This document shows, in pieces, positions 1 to 7,379 of a stretch of DNA of 18,759 nucleotides (position 1 is its first letter; every line of letters starts with the position of its first letter). A model generated the notes under the pieces. It ran no database searches and had not been told where the DNA came from. It saw only the letters and a program-made list of their open reading frames with translations. The translations under genes were made by a program, and so were the position numbers. Origin of the DNA: DASSFZ01 sp036514635 (GTDB lineage Bacteria; Chloroflexota; Anaerolineae; Fen-1058); assembly GCA_036514635.1 (NCBI GenBank), contig DATBWU010000275.1, forward strand, positions 1 to 18,759, read 5' to 3'.

Positions 1-12
1 GCGCAGCCTCCC

Positions 13-75
13 TGTGGGACGGAGGGCACAGAGGTTTTGCCTTTCGGTTTTCTCCGTGTCTCCGTGCCTCCGTGG
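13..75. repeat. Imperfect palindrome, CGGAGG/CACGGAG type
   Basis: The left arm around 20-34 (CGGAGGGCACAGAGG) is imperfectly complementary to the right arm at 52-75, which is built from CTCCGTG and CCTCCGTGG units. It resembles the other intergenic palindromes in this window in being made of short near-repeats. It may continue beyond the left edge. No gene is seen around it. Confidence 0.5.
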
Positions 76-117
76 TTTTATTCCGCATTGGGTTCCGGCT
101 TACGCACACAAGGCCAA

Positions 118-180
118 CGTCATTGCGAGGGCGCGCAGCGCCCGAAGCAATCGCGCCCTGAACGCGCCGGGATTGCTTCG
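118..180. repeat. CATTGCGAGG...CGAAGCAATC dispersed-type intergenic repeat
   Basis: CGAAGCAATC at 143-152 is the exact reverse complement of GATTGCTTCG at 171-180, giving a 10-bp stem with an 18-base loop. The opening CGTCATTGCGAGG followed by CGAAGCAATC resembles an intergenic repeat seen in many environmental bacterial genomes. The rest of 1-400 holds no convincing gene; open frames here are short and lack recognisable protein features. Confidence 0.5.
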
Positions 181-270
181 CCGCCCGCCTAGCGCGCCCC
201 CGACGCTCCGCGCCGGACAGGGCGTGGCGGCTCGCAACACCTGCACCCACCGGCAGGTGCGGTGTGACTC

Positions 271-310
271 TGCGTAAGGTGAGCCACCAAGACACGAAGG
301 CGCCAAGTGA
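271..310. repeat. Possible end of a MITE-like element
   Basis: TGCGTAAGGTGAG at 271-283 matches 13 bases of the right terminal inverted repeat of the element inside the ABC ATPase gene (960-972). It is followed by CACGAAGG/CGCCAAG motifs similar to other intergenic repeats here. No matching left end is seen upstream, so this is either a remnant or a related repeat. Confidence 0.4.
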
Positions 311-400
311 GTGAACACGAGATCGAGTGTGGTAAACTGTTGGTCTCTCGTCCTTCGCCCGAAGCCGGAAGTCGCTTTTGCCAGGCGCGAACGAAACCCA

Positions 401-1521
401 ATGCTGATTCAAGTCACCGATTTGCACAAAGAGTTCCGCGTGTACAAGCATCATCGCGGCGCGGCGGGCGCGATCCGAAACCTGTTCACGCGTGAGCATC
501 GCATCGTCCACGCGGTCGATGGCGTGTCGTTCGAAATCGAAACCGGCGAGCTGGTGGGCTACCTCGGTCCGAACGGCGCGGGCAAATCGACGACGATCAA
601 AATGCTCACCGGTATCCTCGTCCCGACGCGCGGCGAGGTGATCGTCGCCGGGCGCGTGCCGTGGAAACAGCGCGTCGATCACGCGCGCGGCATCGGCGTG
701 GTGTTCGGCCAGCGCACGAATCTGTGGTGGGACCTGCCGGTGATCGAGTCGCTCGACTTGCTGCGCTACGTCTATCGCGTACCCGCCGATCGCTACGAGC
801 GCAATCTGGCGCTGTTCCGCGACCTGCTCGACCTGGACGAGTTCATCACTCACCTTACGCAGTCGGGCAGGATTTTACCGCAGAGGGCGCGGAGAACGCA
901 GAGATTTGCCAGGAAATCCACTCTGCGCACTCTGCGTTCTCGGCGGTAAAATGGTCTTTTGCGTAAGGTGAGTTCATCAATACGCCGGTGCGGGCGCTGT
1001 CGCTGGGCCAGCGGATGCGCGCCGACCTGGCTGCCGCCTTGCTGCACGATCCGCGCATCCTGTTCCTCGACGAGCCGACGATCGGGCTGGACGTGGTTGC
1101 CAAAGAACGCATTCGCCGCTTCATCCGTTCGATCAACCGCGAGCAAGGTGTGACCGTCATCCTCACCACGCACGACCTGGGCGACGTGCAGCGGTTGTGC
1201 GAGCGGGTGATGATGATCGATCATGGCAATCTGCTGTTTGACGGCTCGCCTGCCGATCTGGTGACGCGCTTCGGCGGCGAGCGCGAGCTGGTCGTCGATT
1301 TTGCGGAGGACTACGACGATGTGAGCGTAGCGGGTGCGCGTATCGCGCATCGCGATGGGCGGCGCGTGACGTATCGCTTCATGCGCGGGGCGATCAGCGC
1401 GTCGGAGCTGATTCAGCGTCTCGGCGCGCGCTATCGCATCGAGGACCTGAGTGTGCGGGAGCCGCAGATCGAGGATACCGTGCGGAGGATTTACGAGCAG
1501 GGACTGTTGCGGAAGACGTAA
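401..1521 (+). pseudogene. ABC-2 type transporter ATP-binding protein (COG4586-like), interrupted by a 131-bp insertion
   Basis: The intact protein would be the cytoplasmic ATPase of an ABC exporter. The first part (401-847) has Walker A GPNGAGKST and the Q-loop segment FGQRTNLWWDLP, a sequence characteristic of the COG4586 group. After the insertion (979-1521) come the signature LSLGQ, Walker B ILFLDEP with a D-loop, and the H-loop TTHD. Joining 401-847 to 979-1521 gives 330 codons in one frame. The interruption carries an in-frame stop at 947-949 and shifts the frame (131 is not a multiple of 3). The C-terminal half could in principle start at GTG 988, but it would lack Walker A. The partner permeases usual for this family are not downstream; they could lie left of the window or be absent. 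The start at 401 fits the family N-terminus, but no strong ribosome binding site is visible. Inactive by inference, unless the insertion is an assembly artefact. Confidence 0.9.
848..973. mobile_element. MITE-like insertion with 14-bp terminal inverted repeats
   Basis: The left end ACTCACCTTACGCA (848-861) is the perfect reverse complement of the right end TGCGTAAGGTGAGT (960-973). TCATC directly flanks both ends (843-847 and 974-978). The duplicated block can also be read as GAGTTCATC (839-847 and 970-978), which would make the element about 122 bp. Inside are further inverted arms: TTTTACCGC (873-881) with GCGGTAAAA (943-951), and a CGCAGAGGGCGC / CTCTGCG-rich palindrome. It encodes no protein, so it would need a transposase supplied in trans. 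It interrupts the conserved segment DEFI-NTPVRALSLGQ of the ABC ATPase. Confidence 0.85.
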
Positions 1522-1566
1522 AACGGAAGACGTAAACCGTAAGACGTAAAACGTAAGACGTGAGGG
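1511..1566. repeat. 14-bp tandem repeat, about four units
   Basis: Units of 14 bases (GGAAGACGTAAAAC, GGAAGACGTAAACC, GTAAGACGTAAAAC, then a diverged copy) run from 1511. The first unit contains the stop codon of the ABC ATPase gene at 1519-1521, so the array begins inside the coding end. Confidence 0.75.
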
Positions 1567-1701
1567 GCTTTCTGTCGCCTTTCGCTCCCACGCGGAAACG
1601 CGACTGGCATGGTTTGTGTCTTGACAATTAAGCCGATGCTGTCGCACAATAGGCGCATTGTCACGGCACAGCATAGCGCGGCTCCGCCGCAACCGAATCC
1701 A

Positions 1702-1811
1702 TTGGACGCTGATTTACGCGGATGAACGCAGATAAAAACACGATCAGCGTAAATCCGCGTTCACACTTGCCCCACTGCCTGTGGCAGCGGGCAGTGCGGG
1801 TCTGCGTCCAA
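1702..1811. repeat. Nested palindromic intergenic repeat
   Basis: The outer arms are TTGGACGC (1702-1709) and GCGTCCAA (1804-1811). An inner pair is GATTTACGC (1711-1719) with GCGTAAATC (1747-1755), and a small hairpin CACTGCC/GGCAGTG lies at 1773-1796. Together with the 14-bp tandem array, this accounts for most of the 347-bp gap between the ABC ATPase and the secreted protein gene. No gene is seen in the gap. Confidence 0.6.
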
Positions 1812-1823
1812 AAATCTTCGCGG

Positions 1824-1852
1824 TTGTGATAGTTTCGGCGGAGCAATACTAT
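1824..1852 (+). promoter_or_regulatory. Candidate promoter for the secreted lamin-tail/MBL protein
   Basis: TTGTGA (1824-1829) and TACTAT (1847-1852) are 17 bases apart, each matching four of six consensus bases. The strong ribosome binding site GAGGAG (1856-1861) sits 7 bases before the ATG at 1869, almost directly after the -10, so any 5' leader would be very short. Confidence 0.4.
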
Positions 1853-1868
1853 AGCGAGGAGTAGAAAA

Positions 1869-4052
1869 ATGAATCACGTGCGTCGCTGGTGGATACGCTT
1901 GACTCTCGTGCTCGCCCTGGTGTTACCGGTTGCCGGCATGGCCGGCGCCCAGCCGCCGGCCCGCCCCGCTGCACTGTCTCCCGGCCAAGTCGTCATCAAC
2001 GAATTCGTCCCCGCCCCGCAGTCCGTGTTCACCCAAGAAAAGATCGAGCTGTACAACACCACCGCCAGCCCGATCGACATCGGCGGCCTGTGGATCGACG
2101 ACATCGCCGGCGGGGGCGGCGCGCCGCGCCAGATTCCGGCGGGCACGCTCATCCCGGCCTTTGGATTCTACGTCCACAGCGACGCGAATTTCCTCAACAA
2201 CGCGGGCGACGACGTGCGCCTGCTCGACACCGACGGCAGCACCGCGCTCGACGCGTACACGTACACTGCCTCGCCGGGATACGATGCGTCGTATGGCCGC
2301 GTGTGCGATGGCGAGACGTGGGCAGCCAGCCCCAATCCGTCACCGACGATCGGCGCGACGAATGGAGTGTGCGGCGGCACGTGGACGCCGGGCACTTTTG
2401 AGATTCACATTTTCGACGTCGAGCAGGGCGACAGCCAGTTGATCATCGGCCCGTCCGGCAAGACGCTGTTGATCGACGTGCGCGAGGCGTCGTGGAACAC
2501 CGGCGCGGGCGCGGCGTACATCGCCGACAAACTGCGCCAGATCAGGGGGCCGTCGTTCTCGCACATCGATTACATCATGGCCAGCCACCTGCACCTCGAT
2601 CACATCGGCTACGCCGGTTACGGCGGCATCTGGGGCCTGATCGAGACGCACGGCTTCAGCGTGGGCAAGCTGATCGATCGCGACGCGGGCGCGTGGGTCG
2701 ACGGCGACAGCAACGGCGTGTGCAACCCCGACACCGAGATCGTGTGGACCAACGCCGGCACCACGTCGGGCACGGCCCGCAACTGGCTGTGCTACGCGAC
2801 CGATCCGGCCAACGCGGCCCGGCTCCATCGGGAGATCGCGCAGATCAACTCCACCACGCAGATCGACCTGGGGCCGAGCGTCACCGTGAAGATCGTCCAG
2901 CGCGATGCCGAGGGCGTGACGTTGGTCGACGGTGTGACGCCGGTGCGCGGCGATCACACGACAGACGCGCTGCCGCCCTCGGAAAACGATTATTCGATCG
3001 GTGTGAAGGTCACGTTCGGCCTGCTCGACTATGCCACCTCCGGCGATTCGGACGGCGAATACGCTACCAGCGAATTCGGTTACACCTACAACGACGTGGA
3101 AGCCGTCCTCGCCCCGCGCTTCGGCGTGGTGGACGTGATGCGCGCCAATCATCACGGCTCAGGCCATTCCACCAGCCAACTGTACGCCGACACGCTCCAG
3201 CCGGAGGCCTCGTTCATCTCCTGCGGCGACAATACCTTTGGACATCCCGGACAGACCACACTCGATCGGCTGCTGTTCTGGGGCGCGGTCTACGTGACGA
3301 ACCTGTGCGACATCACGCGCAACTACGGCGCATCGGTCATCGTCAACGGCGACATCGTGCTCAAATCGACCGACGGAGTGAATTACACCATCAACGGAAC
3401 ACCGTACGTCGCGAGCGACCCGGCCACGCCCACGCCCACACCGACCAACACGCCGACACCGACTCCGACGCCCACGCCCACGCCCCAGACGGCCACCTTC
3501 ACCAGCATCGCCGCAGAAGACGGCTACATCTCAGAATCGAATGAAACGTCCAACAAGGGCGGCTCGGTGTCCAGCACCGGCACGACGGTGCGCGCTGGCG
3601 ACGACGCGTCGGATCGGCAATGGCTGTCGATTCTGAGCTTCGACACGTCTTCGTTGCCGGACAATGCGACGATCGTGAACGTCGAGCTGCGCCTCCAGCG
3701 ATCTGGCGTGACGGGCACGTCGCCTTTCGACACGCACGGTGCGTTGTGGGTCGATGCGAAGTCCGGCGCGTATGGCAATAATGCCTCACTGGCGAAGAGC
3801 GATTTCGAGGCGGCTTCGACGGCGACGCAGGTGACCAGCCTGAGCCATCCGCTCGCCAACGGCGATTGGGCCAGCGGGTTCTTCAACAGCGCCGGGGTAT
3901 CGGCGGTCAATCTCGCCGGGCGCACGCAGGTCAAAGTTCGCTTCGACCTCGACGATAACGACGACCTGAGCAACGACTACATGGGCTTCAATTCGGGCGA
4001 GGCCACAGCCAGCAGCCGCCCGGCGCTCGTCGTCACGTACACGCTGCCGTAA
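1869..4052 (+). CDS. Secreted lamin-tail domain / ComEC-like metallo-beta-lactamase-fold protein
   Basis: This 727-residue exported protein starts with a basic n-region and a hydrophobic signal peptide ending near residue 27 (...AGMAGAQ). Residues about 38-160 resemble a lamin-tail domain (VVINEFVPAP, IELYN, followed by an IDIGG turn). From about 175 to 505 is a metallo-beta-lactamase fold like the C-terminal domain of ComEC/Rec2: FDVEQGDS, the metal-binding HLHLDH (H240, H242, D244, H245) and NHHGSGH around residues 427-433. A Thr-Pro linker (about 520-541) leads to a C-terminal beta domain of the DNRLRE/CBM96-like type (DGYISES, LSILSFDTSSLP, ALVVTYTLP). The metal motifs look intact, so hydrolase activity, perhaps on nucleic acids or another phosphoester, is plausible but not shown. 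It has its own ribosome binding site and no operon partner is evident. The domain borders are estimates. Confidence 0.88.
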   Translation: MNHVRRWWIRLTLVLALVLPVAGMAGAQPPARPAALSPGQVVINEFVPAPQSVFTQEKIELYNTTASPIDIGGLWIDDIAGGGGAPRQIPAGTLIPAFGFYVHSDANFLNNAGDDVRLLDTDGSTALDAYTYTASPGYDASYGRVCDGETWAASPNPSPTIGATNGVCGGTWTPGTFEIHIFDVEQGDSQLIIGPSGKTLLIDVREASWNTGAGAAYIADKLRQIRGPSFSHIDYIMASHLHLDHIGYAGYGGIWGLIETHGFSVGKLIDRDAGAWVDGDSNGVCNPDTEIVWTNAGTTSGTARNWLCYATDPANAARLHREIAQINSTTQIDLGPSVTVKIVQRDAEGVTLVDGVTPVRGDHTTDALPPSENDYSIGVKVTFGLLDYATSGDSDGEYATSEFGYTYNDVEAVLAPRFGVVDVMRANHHGSGHSTSQLYADTLQPEASFISCGDNTFGHPGQTTLDRLLFWGAVYVTNLCDITRNYGASVIVNGDIVLKSTDGVNYTINGTPYVASDPATPTPTPTNTPTPTPTPTPTPQTATFTSIAAEDGYISESNETSNKGGSVSSTGTTVRAGDDASDRQWLSILSFDTSSLPDNATIVNVELRLQRSGVTGTSPFDTHGALWVDAKSGAYGNNASLAKSDFEAASTATQVTSLSHPLANGDWASGFFNSAGVSAVNLAGRTQVKVRFDLDDNDDLSNDYMGFNSGEATASSRPALVVTYTLP

Positions 4053-4081
4053 CGCCCCGCAACCGGTGCGCCTTATCACGA

Positions 4082-4115
4082 AGCGGGGTCATCCAAACAT
4101 GCGGATGACCCCGCT
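4082..4115 (+). terminator. 13-bp hairpin after the secreted protein gene
   Basis: AGCGGGGTCATCC (4082-4094) pairs perfectly with GGATGACCCCGCT (4103-4115) around an 8-base loop, starting 30 bases after the stop at 4052. There is no proper T-run after it (CAATTCC follows), so it may be an inefficient or factor-dependent terminator, or an mRNA-stabilising hairpin. Confidence 0.6.
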
Positions 4116-4126
4116 CAATTCCTCGC

Positions 4127-4819
4127 ATGAAACGGACTTACGTGCTTCTCGGCTTGATTGTGCTGCTCGTGATCGTTCTCGCGTTGAGCTCGACCGCGCC
4201 TCCGCGCGCCGTCGTGGAGACGGCGTCGCCGTATTCCTCACCGCGCCCGACCTTCGCCTTTCCCACCGGCACGCCGGTGCCGGTCACGTCCGATGAGAAC
4301 ACGCTGATCGAATATGAGCCTGGGCCGCTGTATGTCATTCTCAGCACGCTCGACGAGCATGGCCTGCCCGGCGACCCCGCGATCGATCTGAAGAGGCAGC
4401 CCGATCCCAATGCTGCGACTTCAGTTGGCCGCGTGCCCACCGGCTCTTTCGCGCAGGTAGTGGAGATTCGCCGTCTGCCACCCGACTACCTGCGCTCGTT
4501 CTATCGTATCGTGGTGCGGGCGGGTGCGTCGAATACACTGGAAGGGTGGGTCGGCGATTGGTACGTTCGGCGGACTGCTTTCGTCGTCGCGTTCGACGAG
4601 CAAGGATGTGCCTGCCCGTTCAGGGTACCCTTGTGGGCCGACGCGCAGATCGCGCAGTCCGTCGGGCAGATCGCGAATCGCTCGCCGTTGCGGTTGCTGG
4701 CCCTGGCCGACCAGGCCGTTCAAGTTCAGGTTTTGAGCGACGGCACGATCGGGTGGTTGAGCCGCGACATCGTGCACGAGAGCCAGGATAAGGAATTCCT
4801 GCGACGCCTCGCCCCCTAA
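4127..4819 (+). CDS. Membrane-anchored SH3-like domain protein (unknown function)
   Basis: This 230-residue protein has an N-terminal hydrophobic stretch (about residues 5-22) that serves as a signal anchor or uncleaved signal, with no lipobox seen. A Ser/Thr/Pro-rich spacer (about 33-54) follows. The rest looks like two bacterial SH3-like units: the first (about 65-150) ends in GWVGDWYVRR, the second (about 160-225) ends in GWLSRDIV. Such domains usually bind cell-wall or protein ligands outside the membrane. It has CxC at CACPF. The start at 4127 is the only Met that keeps the membrane segment. The upstream hairpin suggests separate transcription from the secreted protein gene. The fold assignment comes from motif pattern only. 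Confidence 0.7.
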   Translation: MKRTYVLLGLIVLLVIVLALSSTAPPRAVVETASPYSSPRPTFAFPTGTPVPVTSDENTLIEYEPGPLYVILSTLDEHGLPGDPAIDLKRQPDPNAATSVGRVPTGSFAQVVEIRRLPPDYLRSFYRIVVRAGASNTLEGWVGDWYVRRTAFVVAFDEQGCACPFRVPLWADAQIAQSVGQIANRSPLRLLALADQAVQVQVLSDGTIGWLSRDIVHESQDKEFLRRLAP

Positions 4820-4821
4820 GA

Positions 4822-4912
4822 AACTCACCAAGCCACGAAGCCACACCAAGAAGACTTGGAGCTTCTGGGTGTCGCTTGCCCCCTTCAGGAGGTTGCGTCT
4901 TGGTGGGGATAT
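4822..4912. repeat. Intergenic repeat with CACCAAG/CTTGGTG arms
   Basis: ACTCACCAAG and CACACCAAGAAG units on the left face GTCTTGGTG on the right. GTCGCTTGCCCCCTTCA at 4871-4887 recurs exactly at 11103-11119, showing that both gaps carry parts of the same dispersed repeat. It lies between the SH3-like gene and the convergent DUF47 gene. Confidence 0.5.
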
Positions 4913-4934
4913 TGATCGACTTTTCAGACAGGCG

Positions 4935-5564
4935 CTAGGTGATCTTCACTACAGCGTCGCTAATCACATTCGCCGCTTCGTCGCCCCGATCGGCGGCGTT
5001 GGATAGATGGCGGTAAATCTCGCGCAGTTTGAGCATCTCGACGACGTGCTCCAAGTCCTGCGGTCCCTGGAACAAGGCGGCGATCGCCTCGCGATACACG
5101 CCCTCCATGCGGTTCTCCAGCGCCTTGGCTCGCACGGCGTGATCGCCCGCCACGTTCGGATGGTCGATGATACGCAGCATGGCCAGGTGAATCTCTTCCG
5201 CGGCGTCGCGCATGAGCGAGGCCATACGCTGCAAGAAGGTGTTGGGCTTCACTTCCAGGATTTCCATCTCGTCGACGGTGCTGTAGGCATAGTCGAGGAT
5301 GTCGTCAATGGTGCGCGACAGGTGGAAGATGTCCTCGCGATCCAGCGGCGTGATGAAGGTGCGATTTAGCTCGTCGATCAGAATACGGCGGATCTCGTCG
5401 GCTTCCTTTTCCGTCCGCCGCACGATGCCGGCGGCTTCTTCGGTCGGTTCATGCATATAGGCCACCAGCCCGTCGATGCCACGCACCGTCAGCTCGGCTT
5501 GCTGGATCAGCAGCTGGATAAACCGATCAGGCTGGCGTTTGAACCATTGCCGGATTCGCTTCAC
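4935..5564 (-). CDS. DUF47 / PhoU-like phosphate transport regulator (Pit accessory protein)
   Basis: A 209-residue, mostly helical protein of the DUF47 (PhoU-like) family, whose members commonly accompany Pit-type phosphate transporters and are thought to modulate them. Family-like features are EKEADEI near residue 53, TFITPLDREDI around 69-79 and the C-terminal HLSNAADRGDEAANVI. The start is GTG at 5564, supported by AGGTGAG a few bases upstream on the minus strand. It lies 149 bp downstream of the PiT gene on the same strand, with a palindromic repeat in the gap, so the two are probably one phosphate-uptake unit. Length is normal and nothing is missing. Confidence 0.9.
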   Translation of the reverse strand: MKRIRQWFKRQPDRFIQLLIQQAELTVRGIDGLVAYMHEPTEEAAGIVRRTEKEADEIRRILIDELNRTFITPLDREDIFHLSRTIDDILDYAYSTVDEMEILEVKPNTFLQRMASLMRDAAEEIHLAMLRIIDHPNVAGDHAVRAKALENRMEGVYREAIAALFQGPQDLEHVVEMLKLREIYRHLSNAADRGDEAANVISDAVVKIT

Positions 5565-5610
5565 GGCTCACCTCGTTTCCATGGCGGGTGTTTCTCTTTA
5601 CAGCGATTCT

Positions 5611-5679
5611 CACCACAGAGCGCGCGGAGAACGCTGAGAGACTTAACAATCTCCGCGGTCTCAGCGTGCTCTGCGGTGG
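5611..5679. repeat. Palindromic intergenic repeat, CACAGAGC/GCTCTGCGG type
   Basis: CACCACAGAGC (5611-5621) pairs with GCTCTGCGGTG (5668-5678) with one mismatch. Inner arms GCGCGGAGAACGCTGAGAG and CTCCGCGGTCTCAGCGT continue the imperfect stem. It sits between the PiT gene and the DUF47 gene, so it would form a hairpin in a shared transcript. Confidence 0.7.
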
Positions 5680-5713
5680 AACAGCAATGGGTAGTCGCAC
5701 GATACTCAAGTGT

Positions 5714-6706
5714 TCACACCGGGCGGATCAAGAGATAGGCGACGGCCCCGACCAAGGCCGACATCGGCAGCGTGAGCAGCCAGGCGACAACGATCTGCTG
5801 GGCCACGCCCCAGCGCACTTTCGACAGGCGCTCGGCGCTGCCCGCGCCCACGACCGATGACGACACGACCTGCGTCGTGCTGACCGGCCCGCCCAGCAGC
5901 GCCGCGCCGAGGATCACCGCCGCCGACGCGGCCTGCGCGGTGAAGCCGTGCACCGGGCGGATCGTGTAGAATCGACCGCCGATGGTGCGGATCAAGCGCC
6001 AGCCGCCCAGCGACGTGCCCAACGCGATCGCGCCCGCGCTCAACGCGATGACCCATACAGGCACGTCGAATGCCGGCAGCACGTTCGCTGCGACCAGACC
6101 CAACGTGATGATGCCCATCGTCTTTTGCGCGTCGTTTGTGCCGTGCGACAATGCCAGCGCCACGGCAGTGATCAACTGCCCGCGCTTGAACGAAACGTTG
6201 ACGCGCGGTGTCGCGCCTTGCGCCAGAAAGCGAACGGTTTTCATCAGCAGATACCCGGCGAGCAGGCCGAACGGCGGCGAGACAAACAAGGCGATCAACA
6301 CTTTCGCCATGCCGCTCCACTTCAGCGCGTCCAACCCGTACCCGGCGGCGGCCGCACCGGCGATGCCGCCGATCAAAGCGTGCGACGAGCTCGACGGGAT
6401 GCCGAAGAACCAGGTGATAACGTTCCAGCCGATGGCGGCGATCAGCGCAGCGATCAGGACGGGCAGTTTCACGGCGGCCTCGGCGACCACTTCACTACCG
6501 ATGGTGCGTGCCACCGCCACGCCGAACAGGAATGGCCCGGCGGCCTCGGCCACGGCAGCGATCGTCAGTGCCATCCTCGGCCCGATCGCGCGCGAGGCGA
6601 TCATCGTCGCCACGACGTTGGATGAGTCGTGCAGACCGTTCAGGAAGTCAAACGCCAGCGCCAGCGCGATCAGCGCGACGGCCTCGGCAGGCAGTTGAGG
6701 AAGCAT
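5714..6706 (-). CDS. PiT family inorganic phosphate transporter
   Basis: A 330-residue integral membrane protein of the PiT family (low-affinity phosphate symport). Two diagnostic duplicated motifs are visible: near the N-terminus DFLNGLHDSSNVVATMIASR, and in the second half LSHGTNDAQKTMGIITLGL. Hydrophobic segments occur throughout, including the C-terminal VAWLLTLPMSALVGAVAYLLI. The ATG at 6706 is chosen because the family begins within a few residues of it; the frame stays open upstream to 6790, but that adds 28 polar residues and no motif. The downstream DUF47 gene is its usual partner. Length is at the short end for PiT, as in many bacterial members. Confidence 0.94.
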   Translation of the reverse strand: MLPQLPAEAVALIALALAFDFLNGLHDSSNVVATMIASRAIGPRMALTIAAVAEAAGPFLFGVAVARTIGSEVVAEAAVKLPVLIAALIAAIGWNVITWFFGIPSSSSHALIGGIAGAAAAGYGLDALKWSGMAKVLIALFVSPPFGLLAGYLLMKTVRFLAQGATPRVNVSFKRGQLITAVALALSHGTNDAQKTMGIITLGLVAANVLPAFDVPVWVIALSAGAIALGTSLGGWRLIRTIGGRFYTIRPVHGFTAQAASAAVILGAALLGGPVSTTQVVSSSVVGAGSAERLSKVRWGVAQQIVVAWLLTLPMSALVGAVAYLLIRPV

Positions 6707-6726
6707 GGCTCTGAGTATACCGCAAT

Positions 6727-6760
6727 TGAGTGAGCGAGTCAGCGAGTCAATGGGTGAGTA
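6727..6760. repeat. 8-bp imperfect tandem repeat (GAGTGAGC/GAGTCAGC)
   Basis: GAGTGAGC, GAGTCAGC, GAGTCAAT and GGGTGAGT run in succession just upstream of the PiT start on its 5' side. The rest of the 6707-7097 gap holds a double-hairpin repeat (6808-6860) and a weak repeat with GGATGAATCC/TTAATCCGCGTCC motifs around 6995-7045. No gene is seen. Confidence 0.55.
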
Positions 6761-6807
6761 AGGGCAATCGCATCTAAATTCATCAAACACTGGAATTTCA
6801 ATCAGGG

Positions 6808-6860
6808 ATGCTCGTCGTCCGCGTCCTCGCGGACGGCCCGCGAGACGCGGGCCTGGAGCA
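6808..6860. repeat. Double-hairpin REP-like repeat, copy 1
   Basis: It begins ATGCTCG and ends CTGGAGCA. It contains two hairpins: GTCCGCG/CGCGGAC with loop TCCT, then GCCCGCG/CGCGGGC with loop AGA. A copy differing at four positions and one 1-base gap lies at 7822-7875 in the same orientation, on the other side of the toxin-antitoxin pair. Confidence 0.85.
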
Positions 6861-7097
6861 ATCGCCTTGCGCCCGACGACACATGCGGCGCAGTGCTCCC
6901 GTGAATCCGGCTGTATTCAGCCCCCGGCGGCGGCCAAGTGACAACCTTTGCGTGCACACGTGGGTGAGGCGTGTGAGTGTATGGGAGCGGCGGAGGATGA
7001 ATCCCCATATCGGCGGCCTCTGCGTTAATCCGCGTCCCATATCCGGCTGGTGATGACACACCTCTCACGGCCCGACAAATGTATTACAGGATTCAAC

Positions 7098-7126
7098 TTG
7101 ACTTACCCTGTAGTTTGTAGTATACC
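7098..7126 (+). promoter_or_regulatory. Promoter of the toxin-antitoxin operon
   Basis: TTGACT (7098-7103) and TATACC (7121-7126) are separated by 17 bases. AAAGGAG (7136-7142) then sits 9 bases before the ATG at 7152. This is one of the better sigma-70-like promoters in the window. AbrB-type antitoxins commonly bind their own promoter, so autoregulation here is likely by analogy. Confidence 0.65.
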
Positions 7127-7151
7127 TCCGCCTAGAAAGGAGACATCCGCA

Positions 7152-7379
7152 ATGGAAACCTACGCAACCACGAAAGGGCAGATTGTCATTCCCTCGTCGC
7201 TGCGTCGAAAGTATGGGATCAAAGTCGGCACCAAAATCCTGGTGTACGATGATGGCGAACGCATCATCCTCAAGCCGGTCACCGAAAACTACCTGAAGGG
7301 ACTGCAGGGCACGCTCAAAGGCAAGGGCGCATTGAAGACCTTGCTACAGGAGCGGGCCAAAGAGCGGGAGCGCGAATAA
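7152..7379 (+). CDS. vapB: AbrB/MazE/SpoVT-domain antitoxin
   Basis: A 75-residue swapped-hairpin AbrB-type DNA-binding protein. ATTKGQIVIPSSLRRKYGIKVG and the following VYDDGERIILKPV segment are typical of the family N-terminal domain. The Lys/Arg/Glu-rich C-terminal tail (about 48-75) is the expected toxin-binding part. The ATG at 7152 is chosen for its AAAGGAG at proper spacing; an open frame upstream to 7050 adds nothing family-like. Its TAA overlaps the ATG of the PIN gene (TAATG), which indicates translational coupling, as usual in these modules. The symbol reflects the PIN partner, not a proven orthology. Confidence 0.9.
   Translation: METYATTKGQIVIPSSLRRKYGIKVGTKILVYDDGERIILKPVTENYLKGLQGTLKGKGALKTLLQERAKERERE

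Noticed and set aside
848..978. Intein or self-splicing intron as explanation for the split ABC ATPase
   Set aside because: At 131 bp it is far too small for either. The terminal inverted repeats and flanking duplication fit a MITE-like insertion.
850..1692. A 280-codon open frame on the minus strand across the ABC ATPase and insertion
   Set aside because: It is antisense to a clearly recognisable ABC ATPase, has no domain character, and runs through repeat sequence. GC-rich antisense frames are expected.
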